From Mycobacterium sp. 852014-52450_SCH5900713 (GTDB taxonomy: Bacteria; Actinomycetota; Actinomycetes; Mycobacteriales; Mycobacteriaceae), in the NCBI RefSeq assembly GCF_001667075.1, contig NZ_LZIL01000007.1:1-60878 (forward strand): 60,878 bases of DNA, written 5' to 3'. How positions within the stretch are numbered: the stretch's first letter is position 1; every line of letters begins with the position of its first letter. The position numbers were made by a program, and so were the translations under genes. Positions 11,057 to 22,174 of this stretch are shown here, one piece after another. Under the pieces are notes generated by a model, which saw only the letters and a program-made list of their open reading frames with translations, did not search any database and was not told the DNA's origin.

Positions 11057-11062
11057 TAAGAT
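11057..11062 (+). promoter_or_regulatory. Candidate leaderless -10 box of secG
   Basis: TAAGAT ends eight bases before the secG ATG, a distance that would place transcription start at or next to the start codon. No Shine-Dalgarno sequence precedes the ATG, consistent with a leaderless transcript. Read-through from tpiA, 31 bases upstream, is also possible. Confidence 0.4.
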
Positions 11063-11070
11063 TCAGCGTC

Positions 11071-11304
11071 ATGGAGCTGGCCCTGCAGATCACCCTGGTG
11101 GTCACAAGCGTGCTCGTGGTGTTGCTGGTGCTGCTGCACCGCGCCAAGGGTGGCGGCCTGTCGACGCTGTTCGGCGGCGGTGTGCAGTCCAGCCTCTCCG
11201 GCTCGACCGTGGTGGAGAAGAACCTGGACCGCTTGACGCTGTTCATCACCGGCATCTGGCTGGTGTCCATCATCGGGGTGGCCCTGCTGATCAAGTACCG
11301 GTGA
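11071..11304 (+). CDS. secG: Preprotein translocase subunit SecG
   Basis: A small auxiliary subunit of the SecYEG channel in the plasma membrane. The 77-residue product has two membrane helices (about 3-23 and 52-73) flanking the conserved cytosolic loop HRAKGGGLSTLFGGG. The ATG at 11071 gives the usual actinobacterial length; an upstream extension of the frame would read through the tpiA end and has no family character. The position after tpiA is conserved in mycobacteria. Confidence 0.95.
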   Translation: MELALQITLVVTSVLVVLLVLLHRAKGGGLSTLFGGGVQSSLSGSTVVEKNLDRLTLFITGIWLVSIIGVALLIKYR

Positions 11305-11349
11305 CCCGTCGGCGGGCGGAGCGCGTGATCCGCACCGATACTGGGACGC

Positions 11350-14157
11350 ATGGTTGACGTTTCCGACATCGCGCTCGAACCCATCGGCGCCGTGCAACGC
11401 ACGCTCGTCGGTCGCGAGGCGACAGAGCCGATGCGCGCCGACATCCGGATGCTGGGCGCCATCCTCGGCGACACCGTGCGCGAGCAGAGCGGGGACGAGG
11501 TTTTCGACCTGGTGGAGCGCGCCCGGGTGGAGTCGTTTCGGGTGCGCCGCTCCGAGATCGAGCGGGTCGACGTGGCGCGCATGTTCGACGGCATCGACAT
11601 TCACCAAGCGATCCCGGTCATCCGGGCGTTCAGCCACTTCGCGCTGCTGGCCAACGTGGCCGAGGACATCCACCGGGAACGTCGCCGCGCCATCCACGTC
11701 TCCGCCGGCGAGCCGCCGCAGGACAGCAGCCTAGCCGCGACCTACGCGAAACTCGATGGGGCCGAACTTGATTCGGCCACGGTGACCGACGCCCTGCGGG
11801 GCGCCCTGATCTCCCCGGTGATCACCGCCCACCCGACCGAGACCCGGCGGCGCACCGTCTTCGTCACCCAGCACCGGATCACCCAGCTGATGCGATTGCA
11901 CGCCGAGGGGCACACCGAAACCGATGACGGGCGCAACATCGAGCGCGAGTTGCGCCGCCAGGTCCTCACCCTGTGGCAGACCGCGCTGATCCGGTTGTCC
12001 CGCTTGCAGATCACCGACGAGATCGAGGTCGGGCTGCGTTATTACGCCGCGGCGTTCTTCCAGGTCATTCCGCAGGTCAACGCCGAGGTCCGGGACGCGT
12101 TGCGGGCCCGGTGGCCCGACAGCGACCTGCTCGCCGCGCCGATCCTGCGGCCCGGCTCATGGATCGGTGGCGACCGCGACGGCAACCCGAACGTGACCGG
12201 CGACGTGGTACGCCAGGCCACCGCCAGCGCCGCGTTCACCGCGCTGTCGCATTACCTGGCCGAGCTCACCGCCCTCGAGCAGGATCTGTCGATGTCGGCG
12301 CGACTCGTCCCCGTCACCCCGGGGCTGGCGGAACTGGCCGAGGGCTGCGGGGAGGAGGCCCGCGCCGACGAGCCGTACCGGCGGGCGGTGCGGGTGATTC
12401 GCGCCCGGCTCACCGCGACGGGCGCCGAGATCCTGGACAGCCGACCGCAGCACGAGCTGGACCTCGGCCTGACACCGTATTCCGCGCCGGCCGAGCTGCA
12501 GGCGGACTTGGACATCATCGACGAGTCGCTGCGCGCACACGGCAGTGCGTTGCTGGCCGACGACCGCCTCGCCCTGCTACGAGAGGGCGTGAGCGTCTTC
12601 GGGTTTCACTTGTCCGGGCTGGACATGCGGCAAAACTCCGACGTCCACGAAGAGGTGGTGGGGGAGCTGTTGGCGTGGGCCGGGGTGCACCCCGACTACG
12701 CTTCGCTGCCCGAGGACGAGCGGGTCGAGCTGCTGGCCGGCGAGCTGGCTACCCGCCGCCCGCTGGTCGGCGACCGCGGGGGCCTGTCCGACCTGGCCCG
12801 CAAGGAGCTCGACGTCGTCGGCGCGGCGGCCTATGCCGTCGGGCGCTACGGCCCGGCCGCGGTACCCAACTACGTCATCTCCATGTGCCGCTCGGTGTCC
12901 GACGTCTTGGAGGTGGCGATCCTGCTGAAAGAGGGCGGGCTGCTGGATGCGTCCGGGCCGGAACCGTATTGCCCGGTTGCCATCTCACCGCTCTTCGAGA
13001 CGATCGACGATCTGCACAACGGCGCGACCATCCTGGACGCGATGCTGGAGCTTCCGCTGTACCGGGCGGTCGTCGACGCGCAGGACGGGCGTCAGGAGGT
13101 GATGCTCGGCTACTCCGACTCGAACAAGGACGGCGGTTACCTCGCCTCCAGCTGGGCGGTCTACCGAGCCGAGCTGGCGCTGGTCGAGGTGGCCCGCAAC
13201 GCCGGAATTCGCTTGCGGCTCTTCCACGGTCGCGGCGGTACCGTCGGCCGGGGGGGCGGACCGAGCTATCAGGCCATCCTGGCGCAACCCCCGGGCGCGG
13301 TGAACGGCTCGCTGCGGCTCACCGAGCAGGGCGAGGTGATCGCCGCCAAGTACGCCGAGCCGCAGGCGGCCCGGCGCAACTTGGAGAGCTTGGTGGCGGC
13401 GACGCTGGAGTCGACGCTGCTCGATGTGGAGGGCCTGGGGGATGCCGCGGAGCCGGCCTACGCGGTGCTCGACGAAGTGGCCACCCTGGCGCAGCGCGCC
13501 TATGCCGAATTGGTGCATGAAACACCGGGTTTCGTCGACTACTTCATGGCCTCGACGCCGGTCAGCGAGATCGGTTCGCTGAACATCGGCAGCCGCCCGA
13601 CGTCACGCAAACCCACGTCGTCGATATCGGACCTGCGCGCCATCCCCTGGGTGCTGGCGTGGAGCCAGTCCCGGGTGATGCTTCCCGGCTGGTACGGCAC
13701 CGGGTCGGCGTTCGAGCAGTGGATCGCGGCCGGGCCCGAAAGCGAGACCGAGCGGGTGGCGATCCTGCACGAGCTATACGAGCGGTGGCCGTTCTTCCGC
13801 GGCGTGCTCTCCAACATGGCCCAGGTGCTCGCCAAGAGCGACCTCGGCCTGGCGGCGCACTACTCGGAGCTGGTCGAGGACGAGGAACTGCGGGACCGGG
13901 TGTTCGACAAGATCGTGGACGAGCACCGGCGGACCATCGCGATGCACAAGCTGATCACCGGTCATGACGACCTGCTCGCCGACAACCCCGCCCTGGCCCG
14001 CTCGGTGTTCAACCGCTTCCCCTACCTGGAGCCGCTGAACCACCTGCAGGTGGAGTTGCTGCGCCGCTACCGCTCCGGTGACGACGACGAACTGGTGCAG
14101 CGCGGCATCCTGCTGACGATGAACGGATTGGCCAGCGCGTTACGTAACAGTGGGTGA
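11350..14157 (+). CDS. ppc: Phosphoenolpyruvate carboxylase
   Basis: Carboxylates PEP with bicarbonate to oxaloacetate, an anaplerotic step linking glycolysis to the TCA cycle. The 935-residue protein is full length. Diagnostic segments are [16 protein letters not shown] (catalytic His), [23 protein letters not shown] and the glycine-rich loop [14 protein letters not shown]; the C-terminus is [13 protein letters not shown] run of seven G at 13250-13256 lies in the glycine-rich loop codons. M. tuberculosis, as I recall, has no ppc; here it follows gap-pgk-tpiA-secG, so glycolytic PEP can be drawn off next to the genes that make its precursors. Confidence 0.97.
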   Translation: MVDVSDIALEPIGAVQRTLVGREATEPMRADIRMLGAILGDTVREQSGDEVFDLVERARVESFRVRRSEIERVDVARMFDGIDIHQAIPVIRAFSHFALLANVAEDIHRERRRAIHVSAGEPPQDSSLAATYAKLDGAELDSATVTDALRGALISPVITAHPTETRRRTVFVTQHRITQLMRLHAEGHTETDDGRNIERELRRQVLTLWQTALIRLSRLQITDEIEVGLRYYAAAFFQVIPQVNAEVRDALRARWPDSDLLAAPILRPGSWIGGDRDGNPNVTGDVVRQATASAAFTALSHYLAELTALEQDLSMSARLVPVTPGLAELAEGCGEEARADEPYRRAVRVIRARLTATGAEILDSRPQHELDLGLTPYSAPAELQADLDIIDESLRAHGSALLADDRLALLREGVSVFGFHLSGLDMRQNSDVHEEVVGELLAWAGVHPDYASLPEDERVELLAGELATRRPLVGDRGGLSDLARKELDVVGAAAYAVGRYGPAAVPNYVISMCRSVSDVLEVAILLKEGGLLDASGPEPYCPVAISPLFETIDDLHNGATILDAMLELPLYRAVVDAQDGRQEVMLGYSDSNKDGGYLASSWAVYRAELALVEVARNAGIRLRLFHGRGGTVGRGGGPSYQAILAQPPGAVNGSLRLTEQGEVIAAKYAEPQAARRNLESLVAATLESTLLDVEGLGDAAEPAYAVLDEVATLAQRAYAELVHETPGFVDYFMASTPVSEIGSLNIGSRPTSRKPTSSISDLRAIPWVLAWSQSRVMLPGWYGTGSAFEQWIAAGPESETERVAILHELYERWPFFRGVLSNMAQVLAKSDLGLAAHYSELVEDEELRDRVFDKIVDEHRRTIAMHKLITGHDDLLADNPALARSVFNRFPYLEPLNHLQVELLRRYRSGDDDELVQRGILLTMNGLASALRNSG

Positions 14158-14173
14158 TGGGCATCCGTAAGCC

Positions 14174-14986
14174 ATGCCTGACATCGCCTCGCCCGTCCCC
14201 GCGGCTGAGTTGGCCCAGAACGGCGTCTTCGAACGACTCGCGCGCGTCGGGTTCGTCGTCAACGGGGTGCTGCACCTGATCGTCGGCTATCTCGCGATCC
14301 GGGTTGCGCTTGGCGACGGCGGCACCGCGGACCAGACCGGCGCCCTGGCGACGCTGGCGGCCAAGCCGGGTGGCCCACTCGCACTCTGGATCGCCACGGC
14401 CGCCCTGCTGGCGATGGGCCTGTGGCGGCTCGTCGAAACCGCCCTCGGCCGATCATGCGACCGGAAGTCGGAGGGCCCGTCGTCGGATGCGTCCTCGCGG
14501 GCGAAGGCCCTTGGGCTGGCGGCTGTCTACCTGGCTTTTGCCTACTCCGCGTTCGGTTTCGCGCGTGGTGCCGGGAAGGCGGCGGATCAACAGAATTCGG
14601 GCATCAGCGCGCGCCTCTTGGAAACGACCGGCGGCACCATCGCGCTCGTCGCGGGCGGGCTGGTCATCGTCGTGGTCGGGTGCTACCACATCTACAAGGG
14701 CGCCACCCGCAACTTCGTCGACGATCTCCGGGGTAAGTCGGGTGACTGGGTGCGACGGCTAGGGGTGGCCGGGTATATCGGCAAGGGCGCCGTGATCACC
14801 CTGACGGGCGCGCTGGTGATCATCGCCGCGTGTCGCTCGGAACCGAAGAAGGCCACGGGGCTCGACGGGGCCCTGAAAACACTCGGGTCCCAGCACTATG
14901 GGGCGGCGCTGTTGATCGCGGCCGGCCTGGGACTCATCACCTACGGGCTGTACAGCTTCGTGATGGCCCGGTCGACGAAGATGTAG
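14174..14986 (+). CDS. DUF1206 integral membrane protein
   Basis: The 270-residue protein has six hydrophobic segments arranged as three similar pairs, the layout of DUF1206. Repeated cues are RVGFVVNGVLHLIVGYLAIRVALG near the N-terminus, LAAVYLAFAYSAFGF in the middle and RLGVAGYIGKGAVITLTGALVI near 190. The function of the family is unknown. It starts 16 bases after the ppc stop, so co-transcription with ppc is likely, and ends 12 bases before a convergent gene. Confidence 0.85.
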   Translation: MPDIASPVPAAELAQNGVFERLARVGFVVNGVLHLIVGYLAIRVALGDGGTADQTGALATLAAKPGGPLALWIATAALLAMGLWRLVETALGRSCDRKSEGPSSDASSRAKALGLAAVYLAFAYSAFGFARGAGKAADQQNSGISARLLETTGGTIALVAGGLVIVVVGCYHIYKGATRNFVDDLRGKSGDWVRRLGVAGYIGKGAVITLTGALVIIAACRSEPKKATGLDGALKTLGSQHYGAALLIAAGLGLITYGLYSFVMARSTKM

Positions 14987-14998
14987 GCCTGCGAGGTC

Positions 14999-15379
14999 TC
15001 AGCGGTTCCGCAGTCGGTCCAGAGCTCCGCGCACGGCGTGCTCCGTCATCGCGAGCGGCGTCATCACCGTTTCGCCCACTTTCACCATGCCGTCGATCCG
15101 CCCGACGATCGCCTCCACGGGCTCGACCAGGACGATCAGTCGCCTGGCGAGATCGTCCAGTCGCGACAAGGTGCCGTCGAGGTGGTCCAGGCCGCTTTCC
15201 ATGCGCTCGACCGTGGCGTTGAGGTTGGAAAGGGAAGTGTTGAGCTCTTTCATGGTCGTGCTCAGGCCGTCGAGGACGTCTTCGACCTGCTCCACCGTCT
15301 TGTCGGCGTTCAACGCAGCCTGGGTGAGGGTCTTGATCCGGCTTCGCTCTTGCCCACCGCGCACGGTTCTGTCTGCCAT
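14999..15379 (-). CDS. Small helical, coiled-coil protein (Rv1444c-like)
   Basis: A 126-residue protein of unknown function located directly downstream of pgl. From about residue 15 onward it is one long heptad-rich helix, with repeated pairs such as LNTSLSNLNATVERMESGLDHL. A more hydrophobic segment (RRLIVLVEPVEAIVGRIDGMV) follows. The pattern resembles phasin-like or apolipoprotein-like amphipathic proteins. I chose the ATG at 15379; another in-frame ATG at 15388 is equally possible. It lies 37 bases after pgl in the pentose phosphate cluster. Confidence 0.75.
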   Translation of the reverse strand: MADRTVRGGQERSRIKTLTQAALNADKTVEQVEDVLDGLSTTMKELNTSLSNLNATVERMESGLDHLDGTLSRLDDLARRLIVLVEPVEAIVGRIDGMVKVGETVMTPLAMTEHAVRGALDRLRNR

Positions 15380-15416
15380 GCCCGTCATTATGACCCGGAT
15401 CTCACCGGGTGCGGGA

Positions 15417-16172
15417 CTAGCTTGGCTGACCCGGGCGCGAGGGGAGCTTGGCCGCGGCCTCCTCGTCGAGCAGCCACAGCGTGCTTTCCTGCCCGATCGC
15501 ACCGGCGGCCGGCACCGAGACGGGTGGGGCGCCGCCGATCGCCGCGGCCACCGCGTCGGCCTTGGATGCCCCGGACACCATCAGCCAAACCTCGCGCGAA
15601 CGCTGGATCGCGGGCAGCGTCAGGGTGATTCGCTGGGGAGGCGGTTTGGGGGAGTCCTCAACCGGGACCACCATGCGGCTCGTTTCCAGCACGGCGGGGG
15701 TGTCGGGGAACAGCGAGTTGATATGGCCCTCCGGCCCCATGCCCAACAGGTGCACGTCGAAATTCGGGACGGGCTGGCCGGGTTCGGCGTTGGCCGCCAG
15801 CAGCTGTTCGTAGGCCAGCGCGGCGGCGGCGAGATCGGTGCCGAATTCGCCGTCGCTGGCCGGCATCGTGTGCACATGGCTGGACGGAATGTCGATCCGG
15901 TCCAGCAACGCCTCCCGAGCCTGCTTGTCATTGCGCTCGTCGTCGTCCTCGGGGACGTAGCGCTCGTCGCCCCAGAACAGGTGCACCTTGGGCCAGGCGA
16001 TCTCGTGCCCCGCCAGGGACTTGAGCAACCCGATGCCGTTGCCACCGCCGGTCAGGACGACGAGCGCCCGGTCCCGGGCCGCCACGGCGGTGCGGATGTT
16101 GTCGGCCAGTCGGTGGGCCGCGGCCTCGACCAGCGCCTGTGTCTCCGGGAAAACTTCGATGATGGTGCTCAC
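15417..16172 (-). CDS. pgl: 6-phosphogluconolactonase
   Basis: Hydrolyses 6-phosphogluconolactone, the product of Zwf, to 6-phosphogluconate. The 251-residue protein belongs to the NagB/SugarP-isomerase-like DevB family and shows [28 protein letters not shown] and [15 protein letters not shown]. The GTG start overlaps the opcA stop (GTGA), giving tight coupling to the G6PDH module. Length is normal. Confidence 0.96.
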   Translation of the reverse strand: MSTIIEVFPETQALVEAAAHRLADNIRTAVAARDRALVVLTGGGNGIGLLKSLAGHEIAWPKVHLFWGDERYVPEDDDERNDKQAREALLDRIDIPSSHVHTMPASDGEFGTDLAAAALAYEQLLAANAEPGQPVPNFDVHLLGMGPEGHINSLFPDTPAVLETSRMVVPVEDSPKPPPQRITLTLPAIQRSREVWLMVSGASKADAVAAAIGGAPPVSVPAAGAIGQESTLWLLDEEAAAKLPSRPGQPS

Positions 16173-17080
16173 ACGTACTGCACTTTCTCAATGCCCTCTA
16201 GCGCTAACTGGTAAATCTCATCGGGATCCAGCCGCCGCAGGTCTTCGGCGAGGCACTCGCCGGTTTCCCTGCGGGCCAAGGGAAGCAGAGCCTCCGGCTT
16301 GGCGGTGCGGCTCAGTGTCGCCGTCCTGCCCTCTTGGGGCCGGCTCAAGACGATGGTCTCGCTTTTGCGTACGAGTTCCACCTTGAGCTCGCCGACCGCG
16401 CGGCGCACCGGGCCGTCGATGCAATTGGCCAGCCAACCCGCCAGGATGTCAAGGGCCGGTTCGGTTTTCAAACCGGACACCAGGGCCGACTCGATCGGTT
16501 CGTGGGGCGCCAGGTCGACCGCGGATGTCAACAGCGCCCGCCAGTAGGTGATGCGGGCCCAGGCCAGATCGGTGTCGCCGGCCGTGTACCCGGGCAGTCG
16601 ACTCTTGATGGCCGACAGCGGATCGGTTCCGTTGGTGGCATCGGTGATGCGCCGAATCGCCAACTTGCCCAACGGATCCTGCGCCGGAACGGCCGGCGCG
16701 ACGTCGGGCCACCATGCCACCACGGGGATGTCGGGGAGCAGGAACGGGGTGACCACGCTGGCGGCATGCCCGGCGAGCGCCCCGGACAGATTCAGGATCA
16801 CCACCTCGGTGGCCCCGGTGTCTCCGCCCGCGCGCAGCTGCGCGTCCAGGCGTGGCTGGTCGGCGTACGCGTCACCCCGCATCGTGACGATGACCCGGCT
16901 GGGGTGCTCGTGGCTGGCGTTGTTGGCCGCCTCGAGCGACTCTTCGAGGATGGCGTCGCTGTCGGGCGCGATGATCAGCGTCAGCACCCGGCCCATCGTC
17001 ACGGCGCCGACCTTCTCCCGCAGTTCCTCGAGTTTCTTGTTGACCGCGGTGGTGGTGGTGTCCGGCATGTCGATAATCAA
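16169..17080 (-). CDS. opcA: Glucose-6-phosphate dehydrogenase assembly protein OpcA
   Basis: Needed for assembly or redox-controlled activity of Zwf in cyanobacteria and actinobacteria. The 303-residue protein has a helical N-terminus ([19 protein letters not shown]) and the conserved [14 protein letters not shown] region. I start at TTG 17080 because GGGGAGGG lies 9 bases upstream; an in-frame ATG at 17068 is too far from it. The SD adjoins a perfect palindrome (see 17095-17106). It sits 73 bases after zwf2 and overlaps pgl by four bases. Confidence 0.92.
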   Translation of the reverse strand: MIIDMPDTTTTAVNKKLEELREKVGAVTMGRVLTLIIAPDSDAILEESLEAANNASHEHPSRVIVTMRGDAYADQPRLDAQLRAGGDTGATEVVILNLSGALAGHAASVVTPFLLPDIPVVAWWPDVAPAVPAQDPLGKLAIRRITDATNGTDPLSAIKSRLPGYTAGDTDLAWARITYWRALLTSAVDLAPHEPIESALVSGLKTEPALDILAGWLANCIDGPVRRAVGELKVELVRKSETIVLSRPQEGRTATLSRTAKPEALLPLARRETGECLAEDLRRLDPDEIYQLALEGIEKVQYV

Positions 17081-17094
17081 GTGCGCCGCCCTCC

Positions 17095-17106
17095 CCCGCT
17101 AGCGGG
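17095..17106 (-). promoter_or_regulatory. Palindrome beside the opcA ribosome binding site
   Basis: CCCGCTAGCGGG is a perfect 12-base palindrome in the zwf2-opcA gap. In the mRNA it would fold immediately before, and partly into, the GGGGAGGG site used for the TTG start of opcA. It could be a translational attenuator, a processing site or a copy of a dispersed mycobacterial hairpin. Confidence 0.4.
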
Positions 17107-17153
17107 TGGTGCCCCCACAGCATCACTTCGTTCTGCATCGTCGCCGGCGCGAA

Positions 17154-18698
17154 TCACGGCCGCCGCCATTCCCGGCCGGTGCGGCGCAGCATCTCGAACG
17201 CCGACTCCGGACCCCAGGTGCCCGCCTCGTACGGCTCGGGCTTGCCGTCGGCCGCCCAGTTATCCAGGACGGGATCCAATATCTCCCAAGCCAATTCGAC
17301 CTCTTCGTTGACCGGAAACAGGGACGGCTCGCCGAGCAGCACGTCGAGGATCAGCTGTTCGTAGGCCTCCGGCGACTCCTCGGCGAATGCCGAGCCGTAG
17401 GAGAAGTCCATGTTGACATCGCGGACCTCCATCGCGGTCCCCGGCACCTTGGAGCCGAACCGCAGCGTGATGCCCTCGTCGGGCTGCACCCGGATGACCA
17501 TCGCGTTGGTGCCCAGCTCGTCGGTCATGGTGGCGTCGAACGGCAGATGCGGAGCGCGCTTGAAGACGAGCGCGATCTCGGTCACCCTGCGGCCCAGACG
17601 TTTTCCGGTCCGCAGATAGAACGGCACACCGGCCCAGCGGCGGGTGTCGACCTCCAGCGTGATGGCGGCGAACGTCTCGGTGGTCGAGTCCTTGGCGAAC
17701 CCCTCCTCGTCGAGCAGCCCGACGACCTTCTCGCCGCCCTGCCAGCCGCCGGTGTACTGGCCGCGGCTGGTGGTCTCGTCGAGCGGCTCGGCCAGCTGGG
17801 TCGCCGAGAGCACCTTGATCTTCTCGGTCTGCAACGCCGCGGGATTGAAGCTGACCGGTTCTTCCATCGCGGTGAGCGCCAGCAGCTGCATCAGGTGGTT
17901 CTGGATGACATCGCGGGCGGCACCGATACCGTCGTAATAGCCTGCGCGCCCGCCCAATCCGATGTCCTCGGCCATGGTGATCTGCACGTGATCGACATAG
18001 TGTGCGTTCCAGATCGGGTCGAACAACTGATTGGCGAACCGCAGCGCCAAGATGTTGCGTACCGTCTCCTTGCCCAGATAGTGGTCGATGCGGAACACCG
18101 CTTCCTCGGGGAAGACGGCGTTGACCGAGTGGTTGAGGGCCTGCGCGCTCTCCAGGTCGTGCCCGAACGGCTTCTCGATGACCACCCGGCTCCAGCGATC
18201 ACCCTGCGGACGGGCCAATCCGGACTTGTGCAGCTGTTCACACACCACCGGGAAGGACTTCGGCGGGATGGCCAGGTAGAAGGCGTGGTTACCGCCGGTG
18301 CCGCGCTCGGCGTCGAGTTTGTCCAGGGTTTCGGCCAGCCGGGCGAACGACGCGTCGTCATCGAAAGAACCTGGCACGAAACGGAATCCCTCGGCCAGCC
18401 GCTCCCAGTTCTCCTCCCGGAAGGGCGTCCGGCAGTGATCCTTGACGGCCTGATAGACGACCTTGCGGAAATCCTGGGTCTCCCAGTCCCGACGGGCGAA
18501 GCCCACCAGGGAGAAGCTCGGCGGCAGCAGCCCGCGGTTGGCCAGGTCGTAGATGGCCGGCATCACCTTCTTGCGGGCGAGGTCGCCGGTGACGCCGAAG
18601 ATCACCATGCCGCAGGGGCCGGCGATCCTCGGCAGCCGCTTGTCGCGCTTGTCCCGTAACGGGTTATGCCATTGTGCAGCGGTACGAGCCGGGCTCAT
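17154..18698 (-). CDS. zwf2: Glucose-6-phosphate 1-dehydrogenase (Zwf2)
   Basis: Oxidises glucose 6-phosphate with NADP (or cofactor F420-independent NAD/NADP) to the lactone, the entry to the oxidative pentose phosphate pathway. The 514-residue protein has the nucleotide motif [10 protein letters not shown] and the active-site [13 protein letters not shown]. The ATG at 18698 forms an ATGA overlap with the tal stop and gives the expected mycobacterial length; a 17-residue upstream extension would lie inside tal. It is followed by its assembly factor opcA. Confidence 0.97.
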   Translation of the reverse strand: MSPARTAAQWHNPLRDKRDKRLPRIAGPCGMVIFGVTGDLARKKVMPAIYDLANRGLLPPSFSLVGFARRDWETQDFRKVVYQAVKDHCRTPFREENWERLAEGFRFVPGSFDDDASFARLAETLDKLDAERGTGGNHAFYLAIPPKSFPVVCEQLHKSGLARPQGDRWSRVVIEKPFGHDLESAQALNHSVNAVFPEEAVFRIDHYLGKETVRNILALRFANQLFDPIWNAHYVDHVQITMAEDIGLGGRAGYYDGIGAARDVIQNHLMQLLALTAMEEPVSFNPAALQTEKIKVLSATQLAEPLDETTSRGQYTGGWQGGEKVVGLLDEEGFAKDSTTETFAAITLEVDTRRWAGVPFYLRTGKRLGRRVTEIALVFKRAPHLPFDATMTDELGTNAMVIRVQPDEGITLRFGSKVPGTAMEVRDVNMDFSYGSAFAEESPEAYEQLILDVLLGEPSLFPVNEEVELAWEILDPVLDNWAADGKPEPYEAGTWGPESAFEMLRRTGREWRRP

Positions 18699-19813
18699 TT
18701 CGAGGCGGAACCCAGCTGTTTCTGCGTCTCCTCCAGCAGCTCGCTCCACGAGTCCACGAACTTCTCCACGCCCTCGTTCTCCAGCACCACGAACACGTCG
18801 GTCAGGTCGATCCCGATCCCGGCCAGCTTGTCGAACACCTCCTGGGCGCCCGAAGCCGTGCCGGTGACGGTGTCTCCCTTGATCTCGCCGTGCTCGGCCA
18901 CCGCGTCAATCGTCTTCTCCGGCATGGTGTTCACCGTGTTCGGCGCGACCAGCTCGGTGACGTAGAGGGTGTCGGAGTAGTCGGGGTTCTTCACCCCGGT
19001 CGATGCCCACAGCGGACGCTGTACGCGGGCGCCGTTGCCCTTGAGCGCCTCGTAGCGATCGCCGCCCTCGAACACCTCCTGGTAGGCGGCGTAGGCCAGC
19101 CGGGCGTTGGCGACCCCGGCCTGGCCGCGCAACGCCAGCGCCTCCTCGGAACCGATCTTCTCCAGCCGCTTGTCGACCTCGGTGTCCACCCGGGACACGA
19201 AAAACGATGCCACGGAATGGATCTTGGACAAGTCGTGTCCCGCCTCGCGCGCCTTCTCCAGGCCGGCCAGGTAGGCGTCCATCACCTGACGGTGCCGCTC
19301 GACCGAGAAGATGAGCGTGACATTGACCGAAATCCCTTCCGCCAGAACCGCCGTGATGGCCGGAATGCCGGCCTTGGTGGCCGGGATCTTGATGAACAGG
19401 TTCGGCCGGTCGACGATCTTCCACAGCTCCACGGCCTGCGCCGTGGTCTTGTCGGTCTCGGCGGCCAGTCGCGGGTCCACCTCGATGGATACCCGACCGT
19501 CGACTCCGTCGGAGGCTTCCCACTGCGGCCGCAGCACGTCGCACGCGTTGCGGACATCGTCGGTGGTGACCGTGCGGATGGTGGCGTCGACATCGGCGCC
19601 GCGCTCGGCGAGCTCGGCGATCTGGTCGTTGTAGGTATCGCTGTCGGCGAGGGCCTTCTGGAAGATCGACGGGTTCGTGGTCACCCCGACAACGCTTTTG
19701 GTGTCGATCAGCTCCTGCAGATTGCCCGACTGCAGCCGCTGGCGCGACAGGTCATCCAGCCAAACGGAAACGCCCGCGGCGGACAGCGCCGCAAGGTTTG
19801 GGTTCTGAGTCAT
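18695..19813 (-). CDS. tal: Transaldolase
   Basis: Transfers a dihydroxyacetone unit between sedoheptulose 7-phosphate and glyceraldehyde 3-phosphate through a Schiff base. The 372-residue TAL-B-type protein shows [13 protein letters not shown] near 48 and the Schiff-base lysine in [11 protein letters not shown] start at the ATG at 19813, about nine bases after GAAAGG; an in-frame GTG at 19822 lies directly against that site. The gene begins 15 bases after tkt and overlaps zwf2 by four bases. Confidence 0.96.
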   Translation of the reverse strand: MTQNPNLAALSAAGVSVWLDDLSRQRLQSGNLQELIDTKSVVGVTTNPSIFQKALADSDTYNDQIAELAERGADVDATIRTVTTDDVRNACDVLRPQWEASDGVDGRVSIEVDPRLAAETDKTTAQAVELWKIVDRPNLFIKIPATKAGIPAITAVLAEGISVNVTLIFSVERHRQVMDAYLAGLEKAREAGHDLSKIHSVASFFVSRVDTEVDKRLEKIGSEEALALRGQAGVANARLAYAAYQEVFEGGDRYEALKGNGARVQRPLWASTGVKNPDYSDTLYVTELVAPNTVNTMPEKTIDAVAEHGEIKGDTVTGTASGAQEVFDKLAGIGIDLTDVFVVLENEGVEKFVDSWSELLEETQKQLGSASK

Positions 19814-19828
19814 GTGAATCACCCTTTC

Positions 19829-21919
19829 TCAGTTATCCACTACCTGTTCCGCGGCGGCCGCGACGGCTTCTGCGGTGAAACCGAATTCACGGAACAAAGT
19901 CTCGTAGTCGGCGGATTCGCCGTAGTGCTCGATCGACACGATCTTGCCGGTGTCGCCGACGAGCTTGTGCCAGGGCTGCGCGACGCCCGCCTCGACGGCC
20001 ACCCGGGCCGACACCGACGGGGGCAGCACGCTGTCGCGGTAGTCCTCGGGCTGAGATTCGAACCATTCCACGCACGGCATGGACACCACCCGCGCGACAA
20101 TGTCCTTGTCCGCCAACAGCTTCTGGGCCCCCACCGCGAGCTGAACCTCCGAGCCGGTGGCGATCAGGACGACGTCCGGCTCGTCACCGCCCGGATCACC
20201 GAGGACGTACCCGCCCTTGGCCACTCCCTCGACGTTGGTGCCTTCGAGGATCGGCACGCCCTGGCGGGTCAGGATCAGCCCGACCGGACCGCTGCCGTTG
20301 CCGCGGGCCAGGATGGTGCGCCAGGCGTATGCCGTTTCGTTGGCGTCGGCCGGACGCACCACCGACAGCTTGGGGATGGCGCGCAGCGCAGCGAGGTGCT
20401 CGATCGGCTGGTGGGTCGGTCCGTCCTCGCCGAGACCGATCGAGTCGTGCGTCCACACGTAGATGGTGTCGATGTCCATCAGCGCGGCCAGCCGCACCGC
20501 CGGGCGCATGTAGTCCGAGAACTGCAGGAACGTGCCGCCGTAGGCCCTCGTCGGGCCGTGCAGCACGATGCCGGACAGGATGGCGCCCATCGCGTGCTCG
20601 CGCACACCGAAGTGCAGTGTGCGCCCGTACCAGTCCGCCGTGTAGTCCTTGGTCGAAATCGACGGCGGACCAAAGGATTTGACGTTGTCCATGGTGGTGT
20701 TGTTGCTGCCCGCCAGGTCGGCCGAGCCGCCCCACAATTCGGGAAGCTTCGGGCCCACGGCGTTGAGCACCTTGCCGGACGCCGCGCGGGTCGCCAGCGC
20801 CTTGTCGCCGGGTTCCCAGCGGGGGATGTCGGCGTCCCAGCCGTCGGGCAATTCCTCGGCGGTCAACCGGTCCAGCAGTGCCTTGCGGTCGGGTTCGCGC
20901 TCCGCCCAGGCGTCGAAATCCGCCTGCCACTTCTCGTGCGCTTCCTTGCCCCGGTCCACCAGCTTGCGGGTGTGGGCGATGACCTCGTCGCGCACCTCGA
21001 ACTTCTTCTCGGGATCGAAGCCCAGGATCTCCTTGACGGCCGCGACTTCCTCGTCGCCCAGCGCCGCGCCGTGCGCCTTGCCGGTGTTCATCAACTTCGG
21101 TGCCGGGAAGCCGATGATGGTGCGCATCGAGATGAACGACGGGCGGTCGGTGGTCGCCTTGGCGTTGGCGATGGCCTCCTCGATCGCGACGACGTTCTCG
21201 CCGCCCTCGATCTCCTGCACGTGCCAGCCGTAGGCGCGATAGCGCGCGGCCGTGTCCTCGCAGAGCGCGATGTCGGTGTCATCCTCGATCGAGATCTCGT
21301 TGTGGTCGTAGAACACGATGAGGTTGCCGAGCTGCTGCACCGCGGCCAGCGACGAGGCCTCGGAGGTGACGCCTTCCTCGATGTCGCCGTCGGAGGCGAT
21401 CACGTAGATGAAGTGGTCGAACGGGCTGGTGCCCGGCGCGGCGTCGGGGTCGAACAGCCCGCGCTCGTAGCGCGACGCCATCGCCATGCCCACCGCCGAG
21501 GCCAGGCCCTGGCCGAGCGGACCGGTGGTGATCTCAACGCCCTTGGTGTGCCGGAACTCTGGGTGCCCGGGCGTCTTGGATCCCCAGGTGCGCAACGACT
21601 CGATGTCGGACAGCTCCAGGCCGAACCCACCCAGGTAGAGCTGGATGTACAGCGTCAGGCTGCTGTGCCCGCAGGACAACACGAACCGGTCCCGACCCAG
21701 CCAGTAGGTGTCGGTGGGGTCGTGTTTCATCGTGCGCTGGAACAGCGTGTACGCCAGGGGAGCCAGGCTCATCGCCGTTCCGGGATGTCCATTGCCAACC
21801 TTTTGGACCGCGTCGGCGGCCAGCACCCGAATGGTGTCGACGGCGGCCGAGTCGAGCTCGGACCAGTCGTCGGGGAGGTGTGGTTGGGTCAGCGTCGAGA
21901 TCTCTTCGAGTGTGGTCAC
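19829..21919 (-). CDS. tkt: Transketolase
   Basis: A thiamine-diphosphate enzyme moving two-carbon ketol units in the non-oxidative pentose phosphate pathway. The 696-residue product has [13 protein letters not shown], the ThDP/Mg motif [23 protein letters not shown] and a typical C-terminal domain ending in [17 protein letters not shown] at 21919 is chosen because AAGGA lies eight bases upstream; an ATG at 21940 would add seven residues without a better site. It is the first gene of the operon tkt-tal-zwf2-opcA-pgl. Confidence 0.95.
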   Translation of the reverse strand: MTTLEEISTLTQPHLPDDWSELDSAAVDTIRVLAADAVQKVGNGHPGTAMSLAPLAYTLFQRTMKHDPTDTYWLGRDRFVLSCGHSSLTLYIQLYLGGFGLELSDIESLRTWGSKTPGHPEFRHTKGVEITTGPLGQGLASAVGMAMASRYERGLFDPDAAPGTSPFDHFIYVIASDGDIEEGVTSEASSLAAVQQLGNLIVFYDHNEISIEDDTDIALCEDTAARYRAYGWHVQEIEGGENVVAIEEAIANAKATTDRPSFISMRTIIGFPAPKLMNTGKAHGAALGDEEVAAVKEILGFDPEKKFEVRDEVIAHTRKLVDRGKEAHEKWQADFDAWAEREPDRKALLDRLTAEELPDGWDADIPRWEPGDKALATRAASGKVLNAVGPKLPELWGGSADLAGSNNTTMDNVKSFGPPSISTKDYTADWYGRTLHFGVREHAMGAILSGIVLHGPTRAYGGTFLQFSDYMRPAVRLAALMDIDTIYVWTHDSIGLGEDGPTHQPIEHLAALRAIPKLSVVRPADANETAYAWRTILARGNGSGPVGLILTRQGVPILEGTNVEGVAKGGYVLGDPGGDEPDVVLIATGSEVQLAVGAQKLLADKDIVARVVSMPCVEWFESQPEDYRDSVLPPSVSARVAVEAGVAQPWHKLVGDTGKIVSIEHYGESADYETLFREFGFTAEAVAAAAEQVVDN

Positions 21920-21956
21920 AGACTCAGTCCTTGGGGTCATCAAGCTGATCAATCCC

Positions 21957-21962
21957 ACCCTA
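21957..21962 (-). promoter_or_regulatory. Candidate -10 box of the tkt operon
   Basis: TAGGGT on the minus strand lies 37 bases before the tkt GTG, giving a leader of about 30 bases that still includes the AAGGA ribosome site. A -35 box is not obvious. Confidence 0.35.
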
Positions 21963-22122
21963 GTGCGGGAGGGCCGGCTCTTGCAGCGCAGGTTTTGGGT
22001 ACCCGCCACCGGCTGTTGTGAAAATTACGCGGTGGCCGTCGACCCGTAACATGCAGTTCGGAAATCGGGGAGAAGTCTCCCGTGATTGGACCCTGCGGGC
22101 AGGCCGTTATCGGCCCGCGGTC

Positions 22123-22128
22123 TACCAT
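22123..22128 (+). promoter_or_regulatory. Candidate -10 box of ctaB
   Basis: TACCAT lies about 46 bases before the GTG of ctaB, the same hexamer seen before ctaA. Imperfect CTAC/GTAG half-sites (22121-22125 and 22134-22141) flank it and may form a regulator site shared with ctaA. Confidence 0.3.
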
Positions 22129-22174
22129 CGTGTGTAGTAGATGCTGCGCGGCTGCGACCCCAAGGAGTTATTGC

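Noticed and set aside
13250..13256. Run of seven G in ppc as a phase-variation tract
   Set aside because: It encodes the invariant glycine-rich active-site loop in a housekeeping gene, and seven G is not rare at this GC content.
18674..22021. Plus-strand open frame of more than 1,100 codons opposite tal and tkt
   Set aside because: High GC content lowers stop frequency on the opposite strand; composition is Arg/Gly/His-biased and the other strand carries full tal and tkt.
22101..22117. GGCCG-TTAT-CGGCC hairpin between tkt and ctaB as a terminator
   Set aside because: It lies between two divergent 5' ends, so a terminator makes little sense; the stem is only five pairs and could be chance.
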